A stretch of 64,000 bases of DNA, from the NCBI RefSeq assembly GCF_958298935.1, contig NC_084942.1:11105501-11169500 (forward strand), written 5' to 3'. Position 1 is the first letter of the stretch; the number at the start of each line of letters is the position of its first letter. Below the pieces are notes generated by a model. It ran no database searches, had not been told where the DNA came from, and saw nothing but the letters and a program-made list of their open reading frames with translations. Position numbers and translations under genes: made by a program. This DNA comes from Phragmites australis (taxonomy: Eukaryota; Streptophyta; Magnoliopsida; Poales; Poaceae). Below are positions 43,641-54,490 of this stretch, piece after piece.

Positions 43641-45090
43641 AAAGCTTGAGCAAAATTTCAAAGGGCTGGAGGTCATGCACATCCGGAGAAGCGACAACTC
43701 CACTACCGATGAACTCACCAGGCACGCTTCCTCTCGTTCGCCAACACCTGTGGGGGTCTTCGTTGAGAAACTCCTCAAATCATCTATCTCAACAGTCTCG
43801 AGCACAGACATTGCCCAACTCGACCAGCAGTTTGGTCAGGTCAGCAAGGCAGAACCTGCAGACACGAAAGCTGCGCTACTCGAATGTGAGCCCACTTGGA
43901 TAACCCCATTCCAACCCAATCTCGAAAGTCTAGAGATCCCTAACGATGATGCGTCTGTAGAGAAAATTGCTCGTAAGTCTAAGCTATACGCTCTGGTAGA
44001 CGGCAAGCTCTACCGAAAGGGGAGTAACGGGATCTTAATGAAGTGCATCACTCAGGAAGAGGGCAATAGAATATTGCTTGATATCCTTGGAGGCATGTGC
44101 AGAATCATTCATCTTATCGCACCTTGGTCGAAAAAGTTTTTCGCCAAGGGTTCTTTTGGCCGACTGCCCTCCATGATGCTTTTGAGCTGGTCAAAAAGTG
44201 CAAAAGCTGTCAATTTTCAGAATGCAGACCACTCGAACAAACCAATCTCTACAAACAATTCCTCTTTCTTGGCCTTTCTTCATCTGGGGCTTGGATATCT
44301 TGGACCATTCCCAGGAGCCCAAGGTGGTTATCAACATGTTCACTAAGTGGATCGAGGTCGAACCCGTAGGAAAGATAACCACAAAAGTGGTAGAAGTTCA
44401 TGAGGAGCATTATTACTCAATATGGCATTCGGCATCAAATAATTATAGACAACGGTAGCCACTTCCGAAGTAGAACCTTTACTGCGTTCTATGAAGAATT
44501 TGGCATCAAAACTTGCTTTGCTTCAGTAGCTCACCCTCAGAGTAACGATCAGATTGTGCGCGCCAATGGTATAGTCTCGCAGCGTATCAAATCTCGAGTC
44601 TTCGATAGGTTGAAAGCCTACTCGAAACACTGGGTGAAGGAACTTCCCTCAGAACTATGGGTTTTTCTCACCTCAACTAACTAAGCCACCGGTGAAACTC
44701 CTTTCTTCTTAGTCTACCGAGCAGAAGTGGTGCTCCCAACTAAGTTGTATTTTAGATCACCACGAGTGGAAAGTTACTCAGAAGAAAGGAAAGAGCAATT
44801 GCAAGCAGATGATATCAACCTTCTCGAGGAGTATCATGGTCGAGCATCCATACGAGTGGCTAAGTATCAACAAGCGTTGCGTATATATCACAGTAAGAAG
44901 ATGTAGCCCAGGAAATTCACTGCTGGAGACCTTGTTTTATGAAAGGTGCGAAAATAGGCTAGGCACCACAAGTTATCAACTAAGTGGGAAGGGTCCTACA
45001 TAGTAGTCGAAGTTACTCAACCTGGATCAGTGCGATTATCTACCATGAATGGTGAGGTACTCGAAAACTCATGGCATATTGATCAACTCT
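43641..45090 (+). pseudogene. Gypsy integrase, broken, catalytic Glu lost
   Basis: Frames give KLYALVDGKLYRKGSNGILM, the zinc-binding end KKCKSCQFS, the core start WGLDILD (Asp), IIIDNGSHFRS (second Asp) and HPQSNDQIVRANG, where the family reads GQ.ERAN. The catalytic Glu is replaced by Val. A C-terminal part follows (VLPTKLYFRSPRVESYSEE-like) to about 45090, ending in NSWHIDQL. Several frameshifts split it. Confidence 0.8.
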
Positions 45091-46600
45091 GATAGTTTCA
45101 TTCATAGATAAGATAATTTAAGGTAAGTCGATTATATTTAATTAGACTAACTATTCTATTACATATTTTTTCTTTTCCTTCCAACCTGTTTGGCTAGTGC
45201 AAAGTTGACAGAAAGGATTCTCCTAGCTCCTGCAAATAGGCCCTTGAATAATTAGAGGAACCACTTCTGCTCATCCATTGGGTGGCAGCTGATTGCCCCG
45301 GGGACTGGCCACCGACCAGCAAAAGGGCCAGGGAAAATGGTCGAGGTGAAGACCCTGCCCATGCTGGAGTTGCTGACTGACGCTGAAGGATCATCTGCAG
45401 GATGCAGAGATGATCTGACGGTTGTCGACGGAGATGACGACCACGCTCTCTTCACCACGGAGACTCAGGGGCTCCATAACCAAAGACCTCATCGGTGACT
45501 TGGTCGATGATCTCATCAAGATCATCACTGTCCTCCTCCTCCTCCTCCTCCTGTGCATCCCACGTCACCTGCCCCTGCATTGCTTGCTCCTCGGTATCAG
45601 TTTTGAGGAAGGGCTGGAGGTGCCGAGTGAAGGGTCGACGACCTCCGATGAACTTTTTGCACCTTCTTCTCCTATGCTCGTCGCTTGACTCCTCCTTGTT
45701 GGAGGAGACGATGATGACTCCCGGTGGAACCATGGCGAGAGGCTTTGGGGAGAGATGTTGTACTTCTTCATTTTCCTGGCATTGCTTAGGAGACCACAAT
45801 GGAGTGGAGACCACTACTGAGCAACGCACAAAGAAGATGGGAGGAGATGGGGTGAAAATAGATGGCCTCGGGATCCCCATATTTATAGTTGTGGGGACGG
45901 GTCAGACTATGGAAACAGAATCATCAAGATCCAATAATGCTGGTGGCAATTTTGAGGTCACCTCAGTTGCGCATCAGGCGAAAGCTGAGCGTCACTGGGA
46001 AATTATGGCAAATCCAATCCTTTTGCGGCGGGATGCTGCGTCATTATGGAACATCAGATCAAGAGTTGCGGTGAAAATGAGCACGAACGGGGGTGGATTT
46101 TTAATGTTCACCTACCCAACTGTTCGAATTCTTTCGATGTCCATAACATAAGTACGACCATAGGCTCGTAGGTTTACATCTTCAAGCATATGGTCAATGG
46201 TAGTGAGTCGATGCTTATGTTCTACTCTCCACTCGATCCAGTTATCGAGTAGAGAGTCGGGGGCTATATCATACATTTTTTATGCTTGTGCACTACTTGC
46301 TGGTTTGGTTATCAAATCAAGCATAGAGTCGGGGGGCTACATCGCATACTTTCGATGCTATGACTTTACTCTCCACTTGATCCAGTTATCGAGCAGAGAG
46401 TCAGAGGCTACATCATATATTTTCGATGGTGTAGGTATGTTCTTTCTCACTCTTCGATCAGGAAATCTTCTCCTCGACTAGAGAGTCCGGGGCTACATAG
46501 TAATGCCATATTTTGTAAAAACATATTTTTTTGCAAAAGTTTAGCTGGCTATGCGTTGACTATAGTGGATAGAACCAACGGAGGCATGTGTTGGGTTGAT
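45091..46600. other. Gypsy 3' region with PPT-like repeats and an antisense acidic frame
   Basis: An antisense frame at 45880-45452 has a long Glu/Asp run and no known domain. From 46251 to 46500 the purine motif GAGAGTCGGGGGCTACATC or close variants occurs four times, at about 46252, 46325, 46397 and 46480, each before a short AT-rich stretch. The true polypurine tract before the 3' LTR (51343-51357, AGAGTTAGGGGGCTAC) has the same form. Confidence 0.55.
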
Positions 46601-47148
46601 GACAAACAACTACACCTCATATGGCATAACGGTATTAGAGATTGTCAGACATCTCACGCCTAATTCCCCACAAGGTTTTGATGTTCTAGTCGGTCCCGTA
46701 TGTGTTTTCTCTATCGGGTTCATGTTCGCGTGTTGGTTAAATACGTAAGTTGGTAAAAGTTTGCAAAAATCATCATGTTATTTCTTTTTTTTCTAGTTCT
46801 GCCCTAGTGTTTTCTTTTGTTCTTACTCTTTCGGCTAGTTCGAGTGTCTACTCGAGGGCCATTGCATTTAATACTGTGTCTAGTTGAGCTTTTAGGTATT
46901 AATATATATGCAGTCAGCTAGTTTCGAGGATTGGTATAACATGTACTAATTAGTATTGCATCTACTTATACTAACTCTATTTCAATGACAAGGAAATAGT
47001 AGGCAATAGCATGTTAAACAAGCAAAATGACAGTACTGTTACAGACAACTTCCAATCACATGACAAGTTTCAAATGTTTCAAGTCAAAGACTAATAGGAA
47101 ATCAGTTAGAAGGATTGCCCTTGCTCTCATCGTCAGGCAGCCTAAGCG
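46601..47148. other. Gypsy 3' region, no gene recognised
   Basis: Non-coding-looking, moderately AT-rich sequence between the PPT-like repeats and the antisense coding remnants. Confidence 0.4.
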
Positions 47149-48881
47149 CTAAAGACTCGACAAAGGTAGGGATGATAGACTGATGCTTTGAATAATATTT
47201 GCTTCCATCTCTGCAGAGCACTCAAACCCCTCCATCACTACCGATGTGTCGAGGTTCGGGTTATAGCTCTTGAGGAGACCAAGCATTGTTTCACCACTAA
47301 TGGAAGCTAACTGGTTCATACAGTCGAGGATTTGATCCCTTAGCTTTTGAAGCGCTGTAACCGTGGTATTCCGATCAATTTTCGCTTTCTTCAAAGCACC
47401 TCTGAGGTCTTCCACATATTTATCCTTCTTTGTGATAACTTTCATTGCATCATCGAGAGTAGTGTTTCTATTCCTCATGCTGGCTTCGAGATCTAGAAAA
47501 GCAAACAAGAATAATTCATCATCGGTTGCCCAATGTTTGAATCATATACTTATGATTTGTTGGTAAACTGACCATCAATCCTTTCTTAGCAAGTGGCCAG
47601 CTGGACATCCTTTTCCTCAAGGGCCTTCTGGTAGCCAGAGTGGTCGGTCACCGAATAATGAGAGCTACCTGGGAGTTTGTAGCCTTGATATGAGCTTCTA
47701 TCGCCGCCCAATGGTTGATCATCAGTGTTATCGCTAGGGCCTCGATTGTGTTGAGCTTCGAAATTGGTTTAGGTGCATCTACAGGTGGTTGATTTGCTCG
47801 AGAAGGTGAAGGTGGCACAATGGGGGAAGCTGGAACCAACTGACTGGCCAAACCACTTGCTATCTACTCCTTCGATTCCTTCATACGCGGCGACTTGCGA
47901 TCAATAGTATAAGGAATGGAAAGGAAGGCTGCAAGTCAAGATAAATGTTCAAAGCATACCTTTTGGCGACCAGAATACTTGAAAGGACGCCCTACTTCTT
48001 CCTCTTGATCAATATATCATACCGGCAATTGGGATTGGTTGTGTCAAAGAGATGAATTCGGGGTTAGATGAAGCCAAGGAACCAATTGCTTGCAAAAAAC
48101 CAGCCCACAATGACTCATCATCATTCTGGACTTACTAAGCAAATCCTCGGAAGAATGATTGGCATAAGGGGTGGCAACTTGATACAAGTTACCTCTCTTA
48201 CCGAGTCATCAGGCGCGTCGGTTGTTCGAGGAGGTGATCGAGCAGGAGCTCTGGCTGTCTCCTGTAAGAAAGGCCACCCACACCAACCAGGCATCAGTTA
48301 ATATATACTCAATAGCCGGAGCAGTTGCTGGATAAATTATTACCTAAAGACTTGATTTCAATACCAGTTGACTTATCCTTGACGTGCGCTTGAGGGGCAG
48401 CAGATCAGATGGTGAGGACAATCTCCTAGATCTAGGAGACCCTTCAGCATCTCGATCGGTCGGTGTTTTCCCCTTGGCCTTAGCTTCTTCTACAATAACG
48501 CTAGTTGCGGGATGAGGAACTTGCTTATCAATGGCGCCAGAGGAAGAGGTGTCCTCAAGCACAAAGACCTCGGTCGTGGGGATGTTGTCCTCCTGGCTGA
48601 AGACTAGAGCTTGGAATAAAAAAGATGAATCAGATCGAATAAATAATAATTAGTACTACTTCTTCAATCAAGAAAATTCTCACCGATAGTCGAGGGTTCA
48701 TGAGGGAGTAGGGTTGAACGGAGCATGACTGCTCCTCTTCAGCGAATAGCTTGTTCAGTCGAGCAACGGTATCTTGCAGGGACAAGGCTACAAAGAAAAA
48801 AAAGAAGACAGAGTCACTCGAAAGAGTTCAACTACGGTAATAGAAGCAGTAAAATGCTAACTGAATCTTGCATCCAGACGC

Positions 48882-50040
48882 TGTCGGTGACACAGGAACC
48901 AGGGGTCCCCGAGTCCTGAGGCCAGGACAGCAGAATGCCACGTGGCGCCTTCCCTCATGGACTATTTCCCCGAGGACCCGAGAAGGCAATTCCGGGAGAG
49001 GGCACTCGGGGCTATGAACAGTGGTCCCTGAGTACCCGAGTTCCCCGAGGACCCGAGAAGACACAGTTCCAGGAGAGGGCGCTCGGGGCCATGAACAGTG
49101 GTCCCCGAGTACCCGAGTTCCCCGAGGACCGAGAAAAGACATATCCGGGAGAGGACGCTCGGGGCTATGAACAGTAGTCCCCGAGCACCCAGAGTTCTAC
49201 GAGGACCCGAGAAGCCCCTTGCCGGTGGACCCCAGAAGGGCTTAGCGGTGAGGTATCAATTGGTGAGAGTGGCCTGTCGCTTCCAACCACTCTCCCCATG
49301 CATGTTGTCAGTCCCTGCCACTGCTCGTCAGGGAGACGTGGGGGCATTTAATGCGACGGGTCCCATCAGACATCATCTTGCGTGGCTTGGGGATATCGTC
49401 GCTCGGCTCGAGGCTTATCGCCTGCCTCCCCCCTGCTGTGTCAGGCCCGCTCTGACCGAGCGGGCATGCGGGGTGGTTCGGCGGCTGCCCGGTGGGCCCC
49501 CCTCCTGCAAACAGCTAAAGCCGTGCGTAATGAGCGACAAGACCGGCCAGGGATGCACTTTTCAACCCCCCGTAAAATCAAACTGCAGCCCCATGATGGT
49601 TGCTTTCCATTTGTGGCTCATGGGGACTCGTGCCCCTAATTCTAGTCGCCCTGACGGGATATAAAAAGGGGAGCGCACCCCGGAGAAGAGGGGGGACCCC
49701 GGACGACAGACAAGGTAACGAAGTCAGGACACACGAAGCTCAAAGCAAGACCGAAGCTCTAGAATTAGACAAAAATCGTTGTAACGCAAGAGATCCACAG
49801 AGAGGCATTCCCAGAGCATTTATAGCATACACACAGGAGTAGGGTATTACGCTCCGTGTAGCCCGAACCTATCTAAAATCCCTCGAGCATTTACTCCACT
49901 AGCATCCAATCATCCGTCCCGCCTGCATCTCCCATATACTCTCATTTAATTCACGTACGAGGTAGATTCAGAATCATCCCCTGACCGAATCTCAAAGGGG
50001 GTCACTCTGGATCCCCGCTTGAGGAGTTCATCCTCCGACA
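48882..50040 (+). mobile_element. Solo LTR inside the gypsy antisense ORF
   Basis: Starts TGTCGGTGACACAGG and ends CATCCTCCGACA; flanks GACGC (48877-48881) and GCCGC (50041-50045), a 4/5 match. TATA-like GGGATATAAAAAGGGG lies near 49658-49673 and the U5 shows a GGAGTAGGGTATTACGCTCC end. GC-rich, plus-oriented, 1159 bp, no internal genes. Confidence 0.8.
48968..49215 (+). repeat. ~76-bp tandem repeats in the solo LTR
   Basis: Units beginning (C)CCCGAGGACCCGAGAAG start near 48968, 49044, 49120 and 49197, each with a CCGGGAGAGG(G/A)C(A/G)CTCGGGG segment and GAACAGT(G/A)GTCCC. About 3.3 copies. Confidence 0.8.
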
Positions 50041-51342
50041 GCCGCGTCTCAGGAGCTATCATCATCTCCACCATAGTCCTAGCCAAAGTGATCCTGCGCT
50101 TTCAAGGGGCTTGACCTTTGACTAATAAAGTCTTTGGCCTGCCACCTGGTTAAACCACTCTGCCTAAGTTCACCAATCCTCTTGACGTAATAGGTAGTAT
50201 GGTCAGACTCGTGGTGCTTCTTTGGCCAAGACGGATTTGGCTGGGGTTGGAGGCCCTTATAAACTAAGGGATAATTGACTAGATTGGGGTTAGAGATGTA
50301 AAACCACTATTTTTTCCATTCTTTTTTCCAACCACTGGGATATAGGAATTCTTCATTCCATTCTTTAGCTTGAAACCACAGCCTCCAACACATTTATTTT
50401 CAGTATTCCTCTTCATATGATAAAAGTATTGGAACAAATTCAAGCTCAGCTTGATACCGAGGAAGGCTTCGCATAGGTGGACGAACACATTGAGCATGGT
50501 AATCGAGTTCGGCTTTAGATGGTGAAGCTCGATTTGGTAGCAATCGAGTATGGTGAGAAAGAACTTGGAAGGGGGAACATTAAAACCACATCAGAAAAAT
50601 AACTCAAACACCGCAATTTCATGATCAAATTTACAAGAGGGGAATTCTCACTCAACGCCGGCCTCCAATGGGCCAGCTCATGAGGAGGAACGATTCCTTC
50701 GGCCTCAAGTTCTTGAAGCTTTGATTCTTGCATTGTTGAGATTGACCAGACATCTGTTAGGAGCCTCATCTCGTCCAGCTGCTTGGGAGAGGTGTCGACG
50801 GCCTTCGCGTCCAATTCTTTTCAAGTGAGAAAGGTACGGTGGCGTTCACGGAGGTTTTAGAAGCCATGGAGTTGATTTTCTGTGCGGCGGCACGTGTTTG
50901 AGCAGGGAAAGATGAGAGCTGCGGGAGAAGACTATCGGCAAGAGGGTAAAAGAATGGCTACAGTTCAGGTTCGTACAGATAAATAACCTGGTATTTAACA
51001 TCTCTTTGTTAACCGCTCCCTTCTCTGTGGCACTTCGTTCGGCGCAAAAGGCTGGATGGTGGCATCGTGCGAATCTTTGCATGCCCATCCGTGAGCATTA
51101 AATGCACCTATACCCAATGGTTCAAATTTTAGATATTTCATTCTTAGCTCTACTAAGAGTTGGGTGTCGATAATTCAAGTTTTCAACCTTTTTTGAGTCT
51201 CGAGAGCAGGAAACAGTAGGGCGCTCGACCCAACTTGGAATAGGACTTTTCTTGCTCGATTCTTTCGACTATAAGTCTAATCCATCTTCCTAGACTTGAC
51301 AGTACTCGAGTGGGCGCTTGTGGAAACCCTCCCTTCTGAGCA

Positions 51343-51357
51343 GAGTTAGGGGGCTAC
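51343..51357 (+). promoter_or_regulatory. Polypurine tract of the gypsy element
   Basis: AGAGTTAGGGGGCTAC lies directly before the 3' LTR; expected start site for plus-strand synthesis. Confidence 0.6.
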
Positions 51358-51952
51358 AATCGAATATCTAACTACAGGGTATATACGCATAAGGAGTGCA
51401 CCTTATACGGAAAAGGTTCATCATATGCTTGCTTAACAACTCCAGATACTACGGACTTGAATCTATGGGACCCAATATTCCCAGGAATCATGAAGACATA
51501 TAATAGGAAGGTGTCAATCGGGTTATCTGACTCGAGTACAACTAGTATCTAGGTTGGATTCGGCTACTTTGTCTTGGATAACAAGATGAAGGACTCACTA
51601 TCGACTATGGCTGGGACTAAGGCAGTGCCAGGACCCCTTTATAAGGCGGGGACCATGACCCCTAGGGGGGACAACTCGATGCAAGTGACTCCAAGATCCT
51701 AGCAATCGAAGAGACTCGGCGACTTCAACCCAAGATTAGTCTATATCCAATCCCCTCCATTGTAATAGGTCTAGCCACATTGCTCATACTCGAGATACTA
51801 ATATACCGCAACATCCAGACAAGACATAGGGTATTACTCCAATCGGAGACCCGAACCTATCTACATTGCATGTCTTGTTTCCTGCTCGATCCCTGATCTC
51901 AAAGGTACCCCTATTTAACTATGGATATATTATCGGGCACTAATCTTCAACA
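51358..51952 (+). repeat. 3' LTR of the gypsy element
   Basis: Begins AATCGAATATCTAACTAC and ends TAATCTTCAACA. It contains an insertion of about 25 bp (near 51,820-51,850) relative to the 5' LTR, and the TATA-like CCCCTTTATAAGGCGG. Confidence 0.85.
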
Positions 51953-51957
51953 ATAAC

Positions 51958-54490
51958 GAGTGTCTCACATCCCTTTTCAAGAAGACCATGGTTGGTAAGG
52001 ATCAAATAGACATGACGTTGTACCAGACCAAGAGGTGTGCTGAGTAGACGAGTGTCAAGTTGGGTTTGGGCTTTGTAAGGTGTGACACAAATAGCGAGAA
52101 TGGGGTAAAGTTTGTTTCTTCTGGTATCCTAGTAGAATAGAAGAACAAAATCAAGTCTAATAAGCTTTTTCCTATTAAAAGCAACACAGTTCCAAAAATA
52201 AAAGCCTCATCCTCTGAAAGCAAGCCAGCTCTAGTTGATAACAAGAAACCTAACCCACCTATTCCAATTAAGAATGTCAAAGTGTTTACTAATTTAATCT
52301 CTAAGAAAGATTACACATATATGTATTGTGGGCATGGAGGTCACCTAAATGAGTTCTACTAGGCATAAGAGAGATGAGAAGAAGTTGGCTGAGTGGCCTT
52401 CTTGGAACATGTACCATCCCTCTCATGACGTACACGAGTCTTTTGCTCACTCACTCTCTATTTCATGATGATAACCAGCCTTGCTCTTTTACTCGTGCTG
52501 CCGCACAACATGGACGTGGCTATCATTCATATGGTATTTAACGAAGGCTTTGTTCCACAGCACTTCGGTGGTCCACCTTTTCCCCCATCATGGTGCTCGC
52601 CCCCATAGTTCAAGAAATTTGTGCATATATCTACTTTTACTTCTTCTGGTTGAGTGGTTCGGTGCTGGATTCCCAAGCATTTTTTGACTTACCCCAATAC
52701 AGAGACCTCGACCTCTCATTCTTATCATATGTAGGAGGCAGATGGAGATTTGGAGAACATGTGGTTGATGGTCTCTGGTTGTTCGCGCTACATGACCGGA
52801 GATGCGAGATGGTTCTCTAGCCTCACCCTAATGAAGTGCAATGAATACATCACTTTCGAGGATGACAAGAAAGTAAGAGTCAAAGCCAAGGGTGTCATTA
52901 AGATAAATGATAGCTTCAAACTCAAGGACATGGCCTTGGTGGAGCATCTCAGGTATAATATGTTGTCAATCTCTCAGATGCTAGATGATGATTTAGAGGT
53001 GTGCTTTATTTTCTCTCTTTGTTTGAGTGGTCTAGATTTGATATGAGGGTTCCCTAACTTTAAGTTTGAGAAAATTTTCGTTTTGACTCCTTGTTGGCAT
53101 GGTAAGATCGACATTGTTGGTCCTTGTTGGACATTGTATGTTCATGTGATTGTGAATGATTTTTCTCGATATTACTAGATCTACTTTCTTGTAAGCAAGG
53201 ATGAAGTGTTTGAACCATTTCAGAGCTTAGCTTTAAGACTTTTTAAGGAATTCCCTGGTGCTCTTTGAGCTATTTGTAGCGATAATGGTATTGAGTTCAA
53301 GAATAGGATTGTGCATCAATTTTCTACCCCACGTGTTCCTCAGTAGAATGGTTTGGTTGAGAGAAAGAACATATCCTTGGTTGAGATGGCCTCGACAATG
53401 CTCGATGAGCATAGGACTCTGAGGCAGTTATGGGGTGAAGCAATTAGCACTGCTTGCCATGTTTTAATTCGTATTTCTTGCGCTCAGTTCTTTTTTTGAC
53501 TTCTTATGAGCTATGCTTTGGGATGAAAGCTAAAGTGTCTCACTTGCGTATGTTTGGTTGTAAGTGTTTTATCCTCAAGCATGGTAACTTAGATAAGTTT
53601 GAGTCAAGATCATCTGATGCCATATTCTTAGGCCATACCCCTCATGGTCATGCTTATAGAGTCTTGAATTTGGATACTAACACTATCGTGGACTCATGTG
53701 ATGTAACCTTTGATCAATATAGCCCTTGTGTAAGTAATGTTTTTGAAACTATGGGTGTGAAATAAATGAATGAAAACATATTCATAGAAAGTGACCTCCC
53801 AGCTCCAGACAATAAGGATGATGGTGATCTCCTACTTCATGTCTCTTCACCTACTCTTGAGCAGGTTCCTACTTCCACTACTCTAGTAGAGGGTCTAGAA
53901 GCTTCTATGTCTACTTCAATTGCCTTTGTGCCAGCACCTACTGGTTGGGGGGGGGGGGGGCAAAACTCTGAGCGTGAAGCCCCTCGTCACATTCAACGCT
54001 GATGTCCTCCTTAACAAATGATCGGCAATCTCCATGAGAGGACAATAAGGTCTAAAACTACTCATCTTTCTCATTTAACAAATTTTGTATTTGTTGCTTC
54101 TTTTGAACCTCTAGATGTTGTACACGCACTATATAATGATAATTGGGTCAATGCCATACATGAGGAGCTAGAAAAGTGTGAAAGAAATCAGTTTGGGTCA
54201 TAGTAGAACCTCCCAAGGTGTATGTTAGGAACCAAGTGGGTGTCCTAAAACAAAAAGGTTGACGATGGCTTAGTTGTGAGAAACGAAGCTAGGTATAGAC
54301 TTTGAAGAGACTTTTGCTCCAGTGGCTCGTTTAGAAGCTATTAGGATCCTTCTTGCGTTTATCGTGTCTAAGGGTTTTTAATTGTATCAAATAGATGTCT
54401 TAAATGGTTTCATAGAAGAAGAGGTCAATGTCAAACAACCACCTAGTTTTGAACACCCCAAATACCCCCACACAATGTACAAGCTGATGT
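51958..54490 (+). pseudogene. Copia gag-pol, right of the gypsy insertion, broken
   Basis: Continues the 36352-36672 fragment. In order: ECLTSLFKKTMVGKDQIDM, a zinc-knuckle remnant YMYCGHGGHLNEF, the protease box WLMVSGCSRYMTGDARWF (family WLIDSGCS; catalytic Asp changed to Val), KDMALVEHLRYNMLSISQM, integrase (FSRYY, LRLFKEFPGAL, CSDNGIEFKN, NGLVERKN with the catalytic Glu), MKAKVSHLRMFGCKCFI, and the RT start [21 protein letters not shown] with EEEVNVKQPPSFEHPKYP to 54483. Many stops. A 14-G run lies near 53947-53960. The rest of RT is absent; the sequence changes at about 54490. Confidence 0.85.

Larger units (their letters stand above)
47149..50867 (-). pseudogene. Antisense ORF of the gypsy element (putative gypsy-type transposon domain), broken
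   Basis: The reading starts at ATG 50867 on the minus strand (MASKTSVNA..), shifts frame to LDAKAVDTSPKQLDEMRLL and reads VPPHELAHWRPAL, then FVHLCEAFLGIKLSLNLFQYF and GGCGFKLKNGMKNSYIPV. That order is diagnostic of the domain called putative gypsy-type transposon (PF04195). Further on, after the solo LTR, come a charged segment (48562-48344) and a probable coiled coil (47508-47149, KKDKYVEDLRGALKKAK). Tat-group elements such as Grande carry an antisense ORF here. Its function is unknown. Stops, frameshifts and the solo LTR 48882-50040 disrupt it. Confidence 0.7.
36678..51952 (+). mobile_element. Ty3/gypsy retrotransposon, Tat-like, 15.3 kb, with nested solo LTRs
   Basis: LTRs at 36678-37245 and 51358-51952 start with NNTCGAATATCTAACTACAGGG-type sequence and share CACTAA(C/T)CTTC near their ends. 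The flanks are identical ATAAC pentamers (36673-36677 and 51953-51957). Removing the element and one ATAAC restores the copia gag frame. Inside are decayed gag, protease, RT, RNase H and integrase in Ty3/gypsy order, then a long 3' region with antisense coding remnants, as in the Tat group. Three solo LTRs (39992-40842, 41479-42392, 48882-50040) interrupt it. Without them it is about 12.3 kb. Multiple stops and two lost catalytic residues make it inactive. Confidence 0.9.

Noticed and set aside
45495..46151. 218-codon plus frame downstream of the gypsy integrase
   Set aside because: It overlaps an antisense frame with an acidic run, lacks any domain, and lies in the usually non-coding 3' region.
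48968..49215. CRISPR-like repeated units
   Set aside because: The 76-bp units are contiguous degenerate tandem repeats without spacers, in a plant LTR.
48935..49664. Plus frames of 80-188 codons in the GC-rich part of the solo LTR
   Set aside because: They run through ~76-bp tandem repeats and LTR sequence; no domain is recognisable.
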